Below, piece after piece: positions 8,239-16,216 of a stretch of DNA of 22,364 nt; position 1 is the stretch's first letter; every line of letters begins with the position of its first letter. The position numbers and the translations under genes were made by a program. The notes below the pieces were generated by a model. The model had not been told where the DNA came from. It did not search any database and saw nothing but the letters and a program-made list of their open reading frames with translations. This DNA comes from CAZPMO01 sp964587515 (GTDB lineage: Bacteria; Pseudomonadota; Alphaproteobacteria; MPNO01): positions 1 to 22,364 of the forward strand of contig CAZPMO010000070.1 in assembly GCA_964587515.1 (NCBI GenBank), written 5' to 3'.

Positions 8239-8276
8239 CTGGGGGCCAGGCTGGTGACCGAGAAGGTGAAAATATA

Positions 8277-8690
8277 ATGTCGGAACCGGAAACAGTACGG
8301 CCGCTGCGCGCGCTTGCGCCGGACGAACGCCTGCGCCGGGTGTTCGTCCGCGACCTCGTACTGTCCTGCCTGATCGGCGTTCATCGCCACGAGCGGGACG
8401 GCAAGCAGCGGGTGCGGGTCAATCTCGACCTCGATGTGGAGGACACCGGCGAGATGGTCGGCGACCGGCTGGTCAACGTGGTGAGCTATGAGGATCTGGT
8501 CGAGGAATTGCGGGCTCTGGCCGCCGCCGGGCATATCAACCTGGTCGAGACGCTGGCCGAACGGATTGCCGAGGTCTGTCTCGACGATCGCCGGGTACGC
8601 CGCGCGCGCATCCGGGTCGAGAAGCTGGACGTGTTCGCCGATGCCGCCAGCGTCGGCGTCGAAATCGAGCGTTCGAACCCAAAAGCGTAA
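8277..8690 (+). CDS. folB: Dihydroneopterin aldolase
   Basis: A 137-residue cytoplasmic enzyme of the DHNA/FolB family, which cleaves 7,8-dihydroneopterin to 6-hydroxymethyl-7,8-dihydropterin and glycolaldehyde in folate synthesis. Counterparts of the known catalytic and pterin-binding residues are visible: E39 in HRHERDGKQ, Y71 in VSYEDLV, E91 in NLVETLAERIA and K116 in VEKLDVF. The ending DAASVGVEIER is common in alphaproteobacterial members, and the usual Lys-Pro is Lys-Leu here. The ATG at 8277 has AAGGTG about 8 bases upstream. It follows the pteridine-reductase-like gene by 63 bp in the same direction, which fits a shared role in pterin metabolism. A closely related epimerase activity cannot be excluded. 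Confidence 0.9.
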   Translation: MSEPETVRPLRALAPDERLRRVFVRDLVLSCLIGVHRHERDGKQRVRVNLDLDVEDTGEMVGDRLVNVVSYEDLVEELRALAAAGHINLVETLAERIAEVCLDDRRVRRARIRVEKLDVFADAASVGVEIERSNPKA

Positions 8691-8801
8691 CGATTTCAAT
8701 AGCTGAGGGTGTTTCTTCGCGCCCGGACATGGCTTTTTGTACACATGCTTATCCGCGCTTCGGCGGAGTCGTGCTAAACCCCGACGAATTAACAATCAAA
8801 T

Positions 8802-8829
8802 TTGACTGCTCGATGTTGAGCCTTAAAAT
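8802..8829 (+). promoter_or_regulatory. Predicted sigma70-type promoter for uvrC
   Basis: TTGACT (8802-8807) and TAAAAT (8824-8829) each match the consensus hexamers in five of six bases and are separated by 16 bp. Transcription would start near 8836, giving a leader of about 200 nt before the preferred uvrC start. It is the best promoter-like match I noticed in this spacer. Confidence 0.5.
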
Positions 8830-8924
8830 AATAGATATATTTCAATTGTTTATGGAATCGGGCGGAAATCCGTCAGTATTGGGCAAATGTTTGATGTCAA
8901 GCAATTCGCCCGTGATGGGTTTGA

Positions 8925-8948
8925 AGAGTTTTCCATAGAGTTTTCCAC
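8925..8948. repeat. Two-copy 12-bp tandem repeat in the uvrC leader
   Basis: AGAGTTTTCCAT is followed directly by AGAGTTTTCCAC, one mismatch in 12. The second copy gives TTTTCCACA, one base away from a DnaA box, but I see no cluster of such boxes. Function unknown. Confidence 0.7.
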
Positions 8949-9038
8949 AGGCAGGCCGGCAAATAAATTTCATCGAAAACCTTGTCCGGCCGCGCTATGG
9001 CCTTGACAATCCACGTGGAAAGCAAAAGTTGCTGGTGT

Positions 9039-10958
9039 ATGGCGAAGACGCGGACAGTCGACGGGGACGCGGCCGGGTCGGAGGCGGATAAGCCGCTTTC
9101 CGACGGTGGTTCGTTGCGTCGTGGCGCGGCGGTCATCGCCGGCCATCTGAAAACGTTGCCGGCCGGACCCGGCGTCTATCGGATGCTCGACCGGAAGGGG
9201 ACGCCGCTTTACGTGGGCAAGGCGAAGAGCCTGCGCAAAAGGGTCGCCGCCTATAGCCGGCCCGAGCGCCAGTCGGCGCGGATCGGCCGCATGATTGCCC
9301 AGACCGTCTCGCTGGAGGTCATATCGACCCATACCGAAGTTGAGGCGCTGCTGCTTGAAAGCAACCTGATCAAGGAACTGCGGCCGCGCTATAACATTCT
9401 GCTGCGCGACGACAAATCGTTCCCCTATATCCTGCTGACCGAGGATCACGCCGCGCCGAGGCTGATCAAGCATCGCGGCGCGCGGTCGCGTAAAGGCGAA
9501 TATTTCGGCCCCTTCGCCTCGGCCGGCGCGGTCAACCGCACGCTGAACGCGCTGCAACGCGTCTTTCCGCTGCGCACGTGCGGCGATTCCATCTACGCGA
9601 GCCGCACCCGGCCTTGCCTGCAATATCAGATAAAACGCTGCGCCGGGCCCTGTGTCGATCGCATCGACGCCGAGGGGTATACGGAGATCGTCGGCCAGGC
9701 GCGGGCGTTCCTGTCGGGCCGCAGCCGCGAGGTCCAGCAACAGCTTTCGCATCGCATGGAAACGGCCAGCGCGGCGATGGAGTATGAAAGCGCCGCGGTC
9801 TATCGCGATCGTATCCGCGCCCTGACCGAAATCCAGGCGCATCAGGACGTTAATGTGCGCAATCTCGGCGCCGCCGACGTGATCGCCGCCTTTCAGGACG
9901 GCGGCCACACCTGCATTCAGGTGTTCTTCTTTCGCGCCGGCCATAACTACGGCAACCGCACCTATTTTCCCAACCATGCGCGCAGCGTGCCGGCGGAAGA
10001 GGTGCTGGAAGCGTTCGTCGGCCAGTTTTATTCCGACAAGTCGCCGCCGCCGCTGGTGCTGGTCAGCCACGCATTGCCTCAGGCCGACCTGGTCGCCGAA
10101 GCGCTCGGCGTGCGCGCCGGACGCAAGGTTGAGCTATCGCGGCCCAGGCGCGGCGCCAAGCGTAATCTGATTGATAATGCTGGCGACAATGCCCGTGAGG
10201 CGCTCGGCCGGCATTTGTCGGAAAGCGCGGCCCAGCGCCGTTTGCTCGAAGGCACGGCGGAGTTGTTCGGGCTCGACGCCGCGCCACGGCGCATCGAGGT
10301 CTATGACAACAGCCACATCTCCGGGTCCGATGCGCAGGGCGCGATGATCGTCGCCGGGCCGGACGGACCGATCAAGAGCGCCTATCGCCGTTTCAACATC
10401 AAGGACGAGCGAATCAAGGCGGGTGACGATTACGCGATGATGCGCGAAGTGCTGGGTCGGCGTTTCGCGCGCGCCCTCAAGGAAGATCCCGACCGCGAAC
10501 GCGAGACCTGGCCCGACCTGGTGCTGATCGACGGCGGACCGGGGCAGCTCAGCGCGGCGCGCGAGACCATGGCCGATCTCGGGATCGCCGACCTCGCGAT
10601 GGTCGCCATCGCCAAGGGTCCCGACCGCGATGCCGGGCGCGAGCGTTTTTATATGGATGGGCGCACGCCGTTCATGCTGCCGCCCAACGACCCGGTGCTC
10701 TATTTTCTGCAACGGCTGCGCGATGAGGCGCATCGATTCGTGATCGGCGGTCATCGCGCGCGGCGGTCCCGCGCCATCAGCGCCTCGCCGCTCGATGAGA
10801 TCGCCGGCGTCGGACGGACCCGCAAGCGCGCGCTGCTCAACCATTTCGGCTCGGCCGCGTCGGTCGCGCGCGCCGGCCTCACCGACCTCGAAACGGTCCA
10901 GGGAATCAGTCACACGGTGGCGAAAAAAATTTATGACCATTTCCACGACGACCGTTAG
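9039..10958 (+). CDS. uvrC: UvrABC excinuclease subunit C
   Basis: A protein of about 639 residues that makes both incisions around DNA lesions in nucleotide excision repair with UvrA and UvrB. From the ATG at 9039: GIY-YIG nuclease with GVY (45-47) and YVG (58-60); a four-cysteine set C181-x11-C193-x7-C201-x3-C205, the pattern of the UvrC iron-sulfur cluster; a UVR UvrB-binding segment about 229-265; the RNase H-like nuclease with VYDNSH, GDDYAMM, LIDGGPGQL and the DEAHRF His; and a helix-hairpin-helix tail (DEIAGVG...GISHTVAKKI). The frame stays open to TTG 8982 and ATG 8997. I prefer 9039 because the extension is unlike the family, but no start has a strong ribosome site. It heads the run into pgsA and the Moco genes. 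Confidence 0.96.
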   Translation: MAKTRTVDGDAAGSEADKPLSDGGSLRRGAAVIAGHLKTLPAGPGVYRMLDRKGTPLYVGKAKSLRKRVAAYSRPERQSARIGRMIAQTVSLEVISTHTEVEALLLESNLIKELRPRYNILLRDDKSFPYILLTEDHAAPRLIKHRGARSRKGEYFGPFASAGAVNRTLNALQRVFPLRTCGDSIYASRTRPCLQYQIKRCAGPCVDRIDAEGYTEIVGQARAFLSGRSREVQQQLSHRMETASAAMEYESAAVYRDRIRALTEIQAHQDVNVRNLGAADVIAAFQDGGHTCIQVFFFRAGHNYGNRTYFPNHARSVPAEEVLEAFVGQFYSDKSPPPLVLVSHALPQADLVAEALGVRAGRKVELSRPRRGAKRNLIDNAGDNAREALGRHLSESAAQRRLLEGTAELFGLDAAPRRIEVYDNSHISGSDAQGAMIVAGPDGPIKSAYRRFNIKDERIKAGDDYAMMREVLGRRFARALKEDPDRERETWPDLVLIDGGPGQLSAARETMADLGIADLAMVAIAKGPDRDAGRERFYMDGRTPFMLPPNDPVLYFLQRLRDEAHRFVIGGHRARRSRAISASPLDEIAGVGRTRKRALLNHFGSAASVARAGLTDLETVQGISHTVAKKIYDHFHDDR

Positions 10959-10988
10959 ACTCGGTCCGGCTGGAGGAAACCGCGCCGC

Positions 10989-11582
10989 ATGAAACCGACC
11001 CTGCCGAATATCCTCACCCTGCTTCGGATCGCCGTGATCCCGGGGATGGTGGCGCTGTTCTATCTCGAAAGCGAATGGGGCGCGTGGCTGGCCTGCGGCG
11101 TGTTCGCGGTCGCCGGCGTGACCGACTTCCTGGACGGTTACTTCGCCCGCCTTCGGGGCGAACAATCGGCTTTCGGCCGCTTCCTCGATCCGGTCGCGGA
11201 CAAGCTGCTGGTGGCCTCTGCGCTGCTGATGCTGGTCGGGTTCGGCCAGATAACGGATCTGGTGATCCTGCCGGCGCTGGTCATATTGTGCCGCGAGATC
11301 ATGGTCTCGGGCTTGCGCGAATATCTCGCCGGGCTCCGGGTTTCGGTGCCGGTAAGCGAGCTCGCGAAGTGGAAAACCACGCTCCAGATGATCGCCATCG
11401 GATTTTTGATCGTCGGCGATTCGGGCCCCGCCGACTGGCCGGTGCGCACCATTGGCGAGGTCGGGCTGTGGATCGCCGCGGTGCTGACCCTGGTCACGGG
11501 ATACGATTATTTCTGCGCCGGCATGCGTCATATCGAGCGTGAAGACAATGATGGCGCGCCGCGCTCGTCGGGGGCGGAGTAG
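10989..11582 (+). CDS. pgsA: CDP-diacylglycerol--glycerol-3-phosphate 3-phosphatidyltransferase
   Basis: A 197-residue integral membrane enzyme that makes phosphatidylglycerophosphate, the committed step to phosphatidylglycerol and cardiolipin. The CDP-alcohol phosphotransferase signature is complete: D46-x2-D49-G50-x2-A53-R54-x8-G63-x3-D67-x3-D71. These Asp residues hold the catalytic metals. Several hydrophobic segments follow. The ATG at 10989 has GGAGG about 12 bases upstream and lies 30 bp after the uvrC stop. The pairing uvrC-pgsA is common in Proteobacteria. The stop is 4 bp before the mobB start, so the two are probably cotranscribed. Length is normal. Confidence 0.95.
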   Translation: MKPTLPNILTLLRIAVIPGMVALFYLESEWGAWLACGVFAVAGVTDFLDGYFARLRGEQSAFGRFLDPVADKLLVASALLMLVGFGQITDLVILPALVILCREIMVSGLREYLAGLRVSVPVSELAKWKTTLQMIAIGFLIVGDSGPADWPVRTIGEVGLWIAAVLTLVTGYDYFCAGMRHIEREDNDGAPRSSGAE

Positions 11583-11586
11583 GGCG

Positions 11587-12117
11587 ATGGAGAGCGGACT
11601 ACGAATGTTCGGGCTGGCCGGCTGGAGCGGCAGCGGCAAGACCACTCTGATGGTCCGGCTGCTGCCTGAGCTGATCGCGCGCGGCGTCACCGTCTCGACC
11701 CTGAAGCACGCCCATCATACCTTCGACATCGACCAGCCGGGCAAGGACTCCTATGAACACCGCGCCGCCGGCGCCACCGAGGTGCTGGTCTCCTCGGCCG
11801 AACGCTGGGCGCTGATGCGCGAGATCAGGGGCGAGACCGAGCCGTCGCTGGAAGCGCTGGTCGCCCGCATGACGCCGGTCGATCTGCTGCTGATCGAGGG
11901 GTTCAAGACCGAATCCTACGACAAGATCGAGGTCCACCGTCCGACCCTCGGCAAGAAATTGCTGGCGACCCGAGATCCGCGCATCGTCGCGGTGGCGTGC
12001 GACGCGCCTCTTACGGAGATCGACGTGCCGGTGCTTGATCTCAACGACATTCCGGCGATCGCCGATTTCGTGCTGCGCCATTGCGGGCTGGCGGCGCGGG
12101 CGCGCGGGGTGGCCTGA
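11587..12117 (+). CDS. mobB: Molybdopterin-guanine dinucleotide biosynthesis adapter protein MobB
   Basis: A 176-residue GTP-binding P-loop protein that helps MobA attach GMP to molybdopterin. Seen: Walker A GWSGSGKT (12-19), the STLKHAHH segment (37-44), the conserved DxxGKDSYxHRxAGA block (about 49-63), and the LIEGFK motif (102-107) characteristic of MobB. The ATG at 11587 is preceded by GGAG and TAGGG and leaves 4 bp after pgsA. An upstream in-frame ATG at 11539 would overlap pgsA and add a basic tail absent from the family. mobA is not in the window. The TGA is one base before the moeA ATG, indicating coupled expression. Confidence 0.94.
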   Translation: MESGLRMFGLAGWSGSGKTTLMVRLLPELIARGVTVSTLKHAHHTFDIDQPGKDSYEHRAAGATEVLVSSAERWALMREIRGETEPSLEALVARMTPVDLLLIEGFKTESYDKIEVHRPTLGKKLLATRDPRIVAVACDAPLTEIDVPVLDLNDIPAIADFVLRHCGLAARARGVA

Positions 12118-12118
12118 G

Positions 12119-13375
12119 ATGGCGCAACTCTCCGACGATTGCTTCGCCTTCGGCGGGCCGCTGATGACCACCGAGGCGGCGCTCGAAATCCTCGCCGAGC
12201 GCATCGGCGTGGTGGCCGAGCCCGAGCAGGCGGCGCTGGGCGAGGCGCTCGGCCGGGTGCTGGCCGAGGACCTGCTGTCGGCGCGCGCGGTGCCGCCGCA
12301 CGACAACGCCGCGGTCGACGGCTACGCGGTTTCTTTCGACGATCTCGACCCGGACGGCGACAGCGTTCTGCGCGTGTCGGGCCGTGTCGCGGCGGGCCAT
12401 CCGCTGGAAAGCGCCGCCCGGCGCGGCGAAGCGGTGCGTATCTTCACCGGCGCGCCCATGCCGGACGGCCCGGACACCGTGCTGATGCAGGAAGACTGCC
12501 GCGTCGACGGGGAAAACGTGATCGTGCCGCCCGGAATCAAGCGCGGCGCGAACCGGCGCCTGGCCGGCGAGGACATCACCGCCGGCGCGGTGATCCTGGG
12601 CGCGGGACAGCGGCTCAGGCCGCAGGATATCGGGCTCGCCGCCTCGGTCGGGCGCACCGAATTGCCGGTGTTCACGCGGCTGCGGGTCGCTTTGTTCTCG
12701 ACCGGCGACGAAATCTGCGAGATCGGCGAGACGCTGCCGGCGGGCTGCATTTACGACGCCAACCGCTACGCCCTGGCCGGGCTGCTGCGCGAGCTGGGCT
12801 GCGAAGTCGACGATCTCGGTATCTTGCCCGACCGCTACGACGATATCCATGCGGCGCTGGCGGCGGCGGCCGGCGATCACGATCTGATCATGACCTCGGG
12901 CGGGGTTTCGACCGGCGAGGAGGACCATGTGCGCGCCGCGGTGACCGATCTCGGCAACATCCATTTCTGGCGGCTCGCGATCCGGCCCGGCCGGCCGATC
13001 GCGCTGGGCCAGGTCGGGCGCACAGCCTTCATCGGTCTGCCCGGCAACCCGGTCGCGGTGATGGTGACCTTCATGCGCCTCGCCCGGCCCGCGATCCTGA
13101 AGCTCGCGGGCTGCACCGACCTCGCGCCGCGCCTGTTCCGGGTGCGCGCCGGGTTCGACTATAAAAAGAAAATCGACCGCCGCGAATGGTTGCGCGCGCG
13201 GCTGGTGACCGACGCCGACGGCGCGCTGGCGGCCGAGAAATTCCCGCGCGACGGCGCCGGTATCCTGTCCTCCATGGTCGAGGCCGACGGGCTGGTCGAA
13301 CTGCCCGAGGACCTCGCCCGGCTTGAGAAGGGCGAGATGGTCGATTTTTTGCCGTTCAGCGAGGTAAGCCGGTGA
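12119..13375 (+). CDS. moeA: Molybdopterin molybdenumtransferase MoeA
   Basis: A 418-residue cytoplasmic enzyme that inserts molybdate into adenylylated molybdopterin. Family landmarks in order: PPHDNAAVDGYA (59-70, with the functionally important Asp at 62), FTGAPMPDGPD (109-119), FSTGDE, YDANRY, TSGGVSTGEEDHV, RPGRPIALG and GLPGNPVAV, then the small C-terminal domain. Length matches bacterial MoeA. The ATG at 12119 follows the mobB TGA by a single base; ATG 12164 is a weaker alternative, and an upstream in-frame ATG at 12035 lies inside mobB. The end overlaps the GTG start of moaD (GTGA). All expected motifs are intact. Confidence 0.96.
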   Translation: MAQLSDDCFAFGGPLMTTEAALEILAERIGVVAEPEQAALGEALGRVLAEDLLSARAVPPHDNAAVDGYAVSFDDLDPDGDSVLRVSGRVAAGHPLESAARRGEAVRIFTGAPMPDGPDTVLMQEDCRVDGENVIVPPGIKRGANRRLAGEDITAGAVILGAGQRLRPQDIGLAASVGRTELPVFTRLRVALFSTGDEICEIGETLPAGCIYDANRYALAGLLRELGCEVDDLGILPDRYDDIHAALAAAAGDHDLIMTSGGVSTGEEDHVRAAVTDLGNIHFWRLAIRPGRPIALGQVGRTAFIGLPGNPVAVMVTFMRLARPAILKLAGCTDLAPRLFRVRAGFDYKKKIDRREWLRARLVTDADGALAAEKFPRDGAGILSSMVEADGLVELPEDLARLEKGEMVDFLPFSEVSR

Positions 13376-13623
13376 AGCTTCTCTATTTCGGTTGGGTGCG
13401 TTCGCGCATCGGGATTTCCGGCGAGGATATCGAGTTGCCGGACGGCGTCGGCACGGTTCAGGAGCTGGTCGACTGGCTGAAGTTGCGGAGCCCGGAATAT
13501 GCCGCGGCGCTCGACGACATCACCGCGGTGCGCGTCGCCGTCAACCAGGAATTGATCGGCCTCGACGAACCTGTAAAAGGCGACGACGAGATCGCCTTGT
13601 TCCCACCGATGACGGGCGGCTGA
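13372..13623 (+). CDS. moaD: Molybdopterin synthase sulfur carrier subunit MoaD
   Basis: An 83-residue ubiquitin-fold protein ending in Gly-Gly (PPMTGG), the C-terminus that is activated to a thiocarboxylate and donates sulfur to precursor Z inside the MoaD-MoaE complex. Recognisable parts are the start LLYFGWVRSRIG, the LVDWL helix and the acidic stretch KGDDEIALFPP. The GTG start overlaps the moeA stop by four bases, so translation is probably coupled. moaE follows after 13 bp. Confidence 0.95.
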   Translation: MKLLYFGWVRSRIGISGEDIELPDGVGTVQELVDWLKLRSPEYAAALDDITAVRVAVNQELIGLDEPVKGDDEIALFPPMTGG

Positions 13624-13636
13624 AGGTCCCAGGACG

Positions 13637-14157
13637 ATGATCAAGGTTCAGGAACAGGNNNNNNNNNNNNNNNNNNNNNNNNNNNNNNNNNNNNNNNNNN
13701 NNNCGGCGCCGAGATCAACGCGCTGACCCATGGCGATACCTCGATCGGCGGGCTCGCCTGCTTCGTCGGGCTGGTGCGCGACATCACCGGCGAGGAATCC
13801 GTCGAGACGATGACCCTCGAGCATTATCCCGGCATGACCGAACGCCAGCTCGAGAAGCTGGAGGGCGAAGCGCGCGCGCGCTGGGACCTGCAGGACGTGT
13901 TGATCATCCACCGCTACGGCACGCTGGAACCCGGTGATCATATCGTGTTGGTGGCGACCGCCTCGGCGCATCGCGGCGCGGCGCTGGAAAGCTGTGAATT
14001 CCTGATCGACTGGCTGAAGACCAAGGCGCCGTTCTGGAAACTCGAAGCCACCGAGACCGGAGAGAAATGGGTCGAGGCCCGCGAAGACGACAAGATCGCC
14101 GAAGACCGCTGGATCATCCCCGGCGACGCCCCTGAAAAGGAAAAGGCCGACGAGTAG
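13637..14157 (+). CDS. moaE: Molybdopterin synthase catalytic subunit MoaE, broken by an assembly gap
   Basis: The catalytic subunit that converts precursor Z to molybdopterin with sulfur from MoaD. The start MIKVQEQ (ATG 13637) and the body from GAEINALTHG (13705) belong to MoaE but are separated by 45 N. Downstream are FVGLVRD, HRYGTLEPGDHIV, the SAHRGAALESC segment and IDWLKTKAPFWKLE with the catalytic-type lysines. With 45 N the two parts are out of frame, so the gap length is wrong rather than the gene broken. In relatives only a few residues separate these motifs, so about 10 missing bases would fit. The gene converges on the Rieske gene with 21 bp between them. Confidence 0.9.
13659..13703. 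other. Assembly gap of 45 N
   Basis: Undetermined bases inside moaE. The number of N is probably arbitrary: the flanking moaE pieces need a missing length of 3n+1, which 45 is not. Confidence 0.99.
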
Positions 14158-14178
14158 GCGCGCTATCAAGCGTTTGCT

Positions 14179-15315
14179 CTAGGAACCGGCCGTGATCTCC
14201 GTCGCGGCCATCTCGTCGGGCGACCGGCGCGCTTTCTCGTGACACCATCTGCGCCACGCCACGATGGCCGCGTCGGGACGGAACAATTGCTCGGGCGGGG
14301 AGTTCATGCCGGCGATGATAGGCCCGTCCTCCCATCGGTTGAGCACGATGTGATGGATCAGGCGGAGATAGCCCCAATACCGCAACCGCCACAGCAAGGC
14401 GCCGAGCCCCTTGGTCCAGCGAACAGATACCAGCAATGTCAGATGATGGTCTTCGTCGACCGGCACGAACATCTGGTAGTCCTGCCAGCTGCTGTGCCCG
14501 ACCGAGAATATCGCTGGAAGCCGGGCCCAGAACTGGCGCGGATAGACCGGCTCCTCGCCGGCCTTGGGCGCGCCGCGTCGCTCCCAGAAATAGTGCGGCG
14601 GCCACTTCCCAATGACCGGATAATCGGCCTGCTGGTACACGGGCGCGCCGATGCGTTTGAGCCACTTGCCGTCCTCGCTGGGCTCCATGCGTACGTTGGT
14701 CTGGTATCCCGGCAACTTGGCGAAAAAGTAAAACGGCGAGCGGCGGTGAAGATACTTCGCGTGCGCGATGTCGACCGCGTTCTCCATGGCGTAGCGCCAG
14801 TTGCCCTTGCGCAGATCCACCATCGGCTCGACAACCGCATCGGACCGCAGCAGGCCTTCCGGGATATCGTCTTCCACCGGCGGGCGCGGTTCGTCGCCGA
14901 CATAGATCCAGATCAGCCCGACCCGCTCCTCCACCGGATAGATCCTGACCTGTACTTCCGCCATGCCGCAGACCGGTGACTCGGGCCCGTCGGTGAGCGC
15001 CGCCACCAGCTTGCCGCTGGCCACGTCGTAGGTCCACCCGTGATAGGCGCAGGTGAGCATGCCGGGAAACTCCCGTCGTCCCATGGACAGCGGAACGCCG
15101 CGGTGGGGGCAGCGATCGTGCAGGGCATGCGCTTTGCCACGGTCGCGAACCAGGACGATTTTCTCGCCCAGCAGCGTGACCGTCCTCGGCCGCTTGCGGA
15201 GCCGGCGCGACTCCATGACCGGGTACCAGTAATTGCGAAACCCCAGGACGGCCTGGTCGTAACGCGCCCAGACGCGGCTGCCCGTATCATCGCCGGATGA
15301 CTGCCGTTCTGCCAT
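14179..15315 (-). CDS. Rieske-type aromatic ring-hydroxylating oxygenase, alpha subunit-like
   Basis: A 378-residue protein with an N-terminal Rieske domain, C69-x-H71 and C89-x2-H92 (CPHRG, CAYHGW), and a catalytic domain with the mononuclear iron motif N179-x2-D182-x2-H185-x4-H190. Both iron centres therefore look complete. Such enzymes use O2 and electrons from a reductase to hydroxylate or demethylate aromatic, quaternary-amine or steroid substrates; the substrate cannot be read here. No beta subunit, ferredoxin or reductase gene is adjacent, so it probably belongs to the alpha-only oxygenases and borrows a reductase. Base 15315 is ATG with GGAGCAGGA just upstream. It is divergent from the CMD-family gene, with a 184-bp control region between. 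Confidence 0.92.
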   Translation of the reverse strand: MAERQSSGDDTGSRVWARYDQAVLGFRNYWYPVMESRRLRKRPRTVTLLGEKIVLVRDRGKAHALHDRCPHRGVPLSMGRREFPGMLTCAYHGWTYDVASGKLVAALTDGPESPVCGMAEVQVRIYPVEERVGLIWIYVGDEPRPPVEDDIPEGLLRSDAVVEPMVDLRKGNWRYAMENAVDIAHAKYLHRRSPFYFFAKLPGYQTNVRMEPSEDGKWLKRIGAPVYQQADYPVIGKWPPHYFWERRGAPKAGEEPVYPRQFWARLPAIFSVGHSSWQDYQMFVPVDEDHHLTLLVSVRWTKGLGALLWRLRYWGYLRLIHHIVLNRWEDGPIIAGMNSPPEQLFRPDAAIVAWRRWCHEKARRSPDEMAATEITAGS

Positions 15316-15369
15316 TCTTCCTGCTCCCCTGTCGGACGCCGAACCGACGGACCGTTTACAGCCAACATT

Positions 15370-15407
15370 CTAGCCGCCGCCTTCTCGATAATTCAATCGG
15401 CGGTTAG
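15370..15407. promoter_or_regulatory. Inverted repeat in the Rieske/CMD divergent spacer
   Basis: CTAGCCGCCG (15370-15379) and CGGCGGTTAG (15398-15407) are inverted copies with one mismatch in ten and an 18-bp AT-richer centre. The place between divergent genes fits an operator controlling both. No regulator gene is adjacent. Function is inferred. Confidence 0.35.
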
Positions 15408-15499
15408 AGTGCTGGCCGACCCCGCGCCGGCGGCCGCGAGCGATTGACGCGCGGATACGGCCGGCCTAACGTCGCACGCCGCTATATGGAGAGGACACC

Positions 15500-16036
15500 A
15501 TGGCCGACGGACCCGTCCGCATCCTCGAGATCCCCGAGGACAAGCTGACAGCCGAACAGAAGCAGGTTTTCGACGACCTGGTCGCGGGGCGCGGGCGTCT
15601 GCTCACCCCCTACAAGATATGGATCCATTCGCCCAAGCTCGCCGCGGCGATGGAGACCATCGGCACCTTCCTCAACAAGAAGGGCTCGCTCACCGAGCGC
15701 GAGGTCGAACTCACCATCGTCATCATCGCGACCCATTGGCAGGGCGCTTATGTGCAGGCCGCGCACGTGAAGCGCTGCCTGGAGCTGGGCTATCCGCGGG
15801 CGGCGATGGACGCGATCAAGGCCGGCCGCGCGCCCGACCTGCCGAATGCGCGCGAGAAGGCGGTCTACGAGTTATGCCAGATCGCGATGGCGCCGGGAGG
15901 CGGGTCGGACGAGGTCTACGACGGGGCGGCGAAGATTCTGGGCCGCGACGGGCTCGCCGAGGTGCTGGCGCTCCTCGGGTACTATTCGGCGGTCTCGATG
16001 GCGATGAAGCTCCACCGCGTGCCGCTGCCAGCGTAG
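15500..16036 (+). CDS. Carboxymuconolactone decarboxylase (AhpD-like) family protein
   Basis: A 178-residue all-helical protein. The core about residues 40-110 has the family layout SPKLAAAMETIG, then TEREVELTIV, then AAHVKRCLELG, with H89 in the usual His position. The AhpD redox pair CxxC is absent, so peroxidase-adapter activity is unlikely. Members without it include true carboxymuconolactone decarboxylases (protocatechuate pathway) and many of unknown function. Length is greater than the 110-130 residues of the minimal decarboxylase. The ATG at 15500 has GGAGAGG about 7 bases upstream. Divergence from a Rieske oxygenase suggests a shared catabolic role, but no other pathway gene is present. 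Confidence 0.85.
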   Translation: MADGPVRILEIPEDKLTAEQKQVFDDLVAGRGRLLTPYKIWIHSPKLAAAMETIGTFLNKKGSLTEREVELTIVIIATHWQGAYVQAAHVKRCLELGYPRAAMDAIKAGRAPDLPNAREKAVYELCQIAMAPGGGSDEVYDGAAKILGRDGLAEVLALLGYYSAVSMAMKLHRVPLPA

Positions 16037-16096
16037 AACGCGACCCATGGACCCGCGTTAATGCGGTCGGTCCACCCCCAACGGCGGACTCTCAGG

Positions 16097-16118
16097 GGGC
16101 GACATCGGCGAATCGCCC
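16097..16118. terminator. Weak hairpin between convergent CMD and sulfotransferase genes
   Basis: GGGCGA (16097-16102) pairs with TCGCCC (16113-16118) across a 10-nt loop, in the 180-bp spacer between two converging genes. There is no T-run, so it is at best a weak or factor-dependent terminator. Confidence 0.25.
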
Positions 16119-16216
16119 GATATCGGACATTCGGCGGAGCGACACGATCTTTTGGATCCAGTCCGGGGCGGGAAAACGTCTTGTCCCGCGTTCGGTTGCG
16201 TCGAGCGTTGCGATGC

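Larger units (their letters stand above)
8691..9038 (+). promoter_or_regulatory. AT-rich leader region upstream of uvrC
   Basis: A stretch of about 350 bp with no confident gene that is clearly more AT-rich than its surroundings, especially 8780-8970. It holds a promoter-like pair at 8802-8829 and a two-copy 12-bp tandem repeat at 8925-8948. A 69-codon open frame from 8729 looks accidental. The most likely role is the control region and 5' leader of the uvrC-pgsA-Moco gene run. Confidence 0.5.

Noticed and set aside
8729..8938. 69-codon plus-strand frame in the uvrC leader
   Set aside because: No ribosome site, AT-rich codons unlike the neighbours, no recognisable motif, and it overlaps the predicted promoter.
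8740..8960. Possible replication origin (AT-rich with TTATCCGCG and TTTTCCACA)
   Set aside because: Only single imperfect DnaA-box-like matches, no cluster, and no dnaA, hemE, gidA or parAB genes nearby.
12035..12118. N-terminal extension of moeA into mobB
   Set aside because: The extension has no family similarity, and the ATG at 12119, one base after the mobB stop, gives normal MoeA length.
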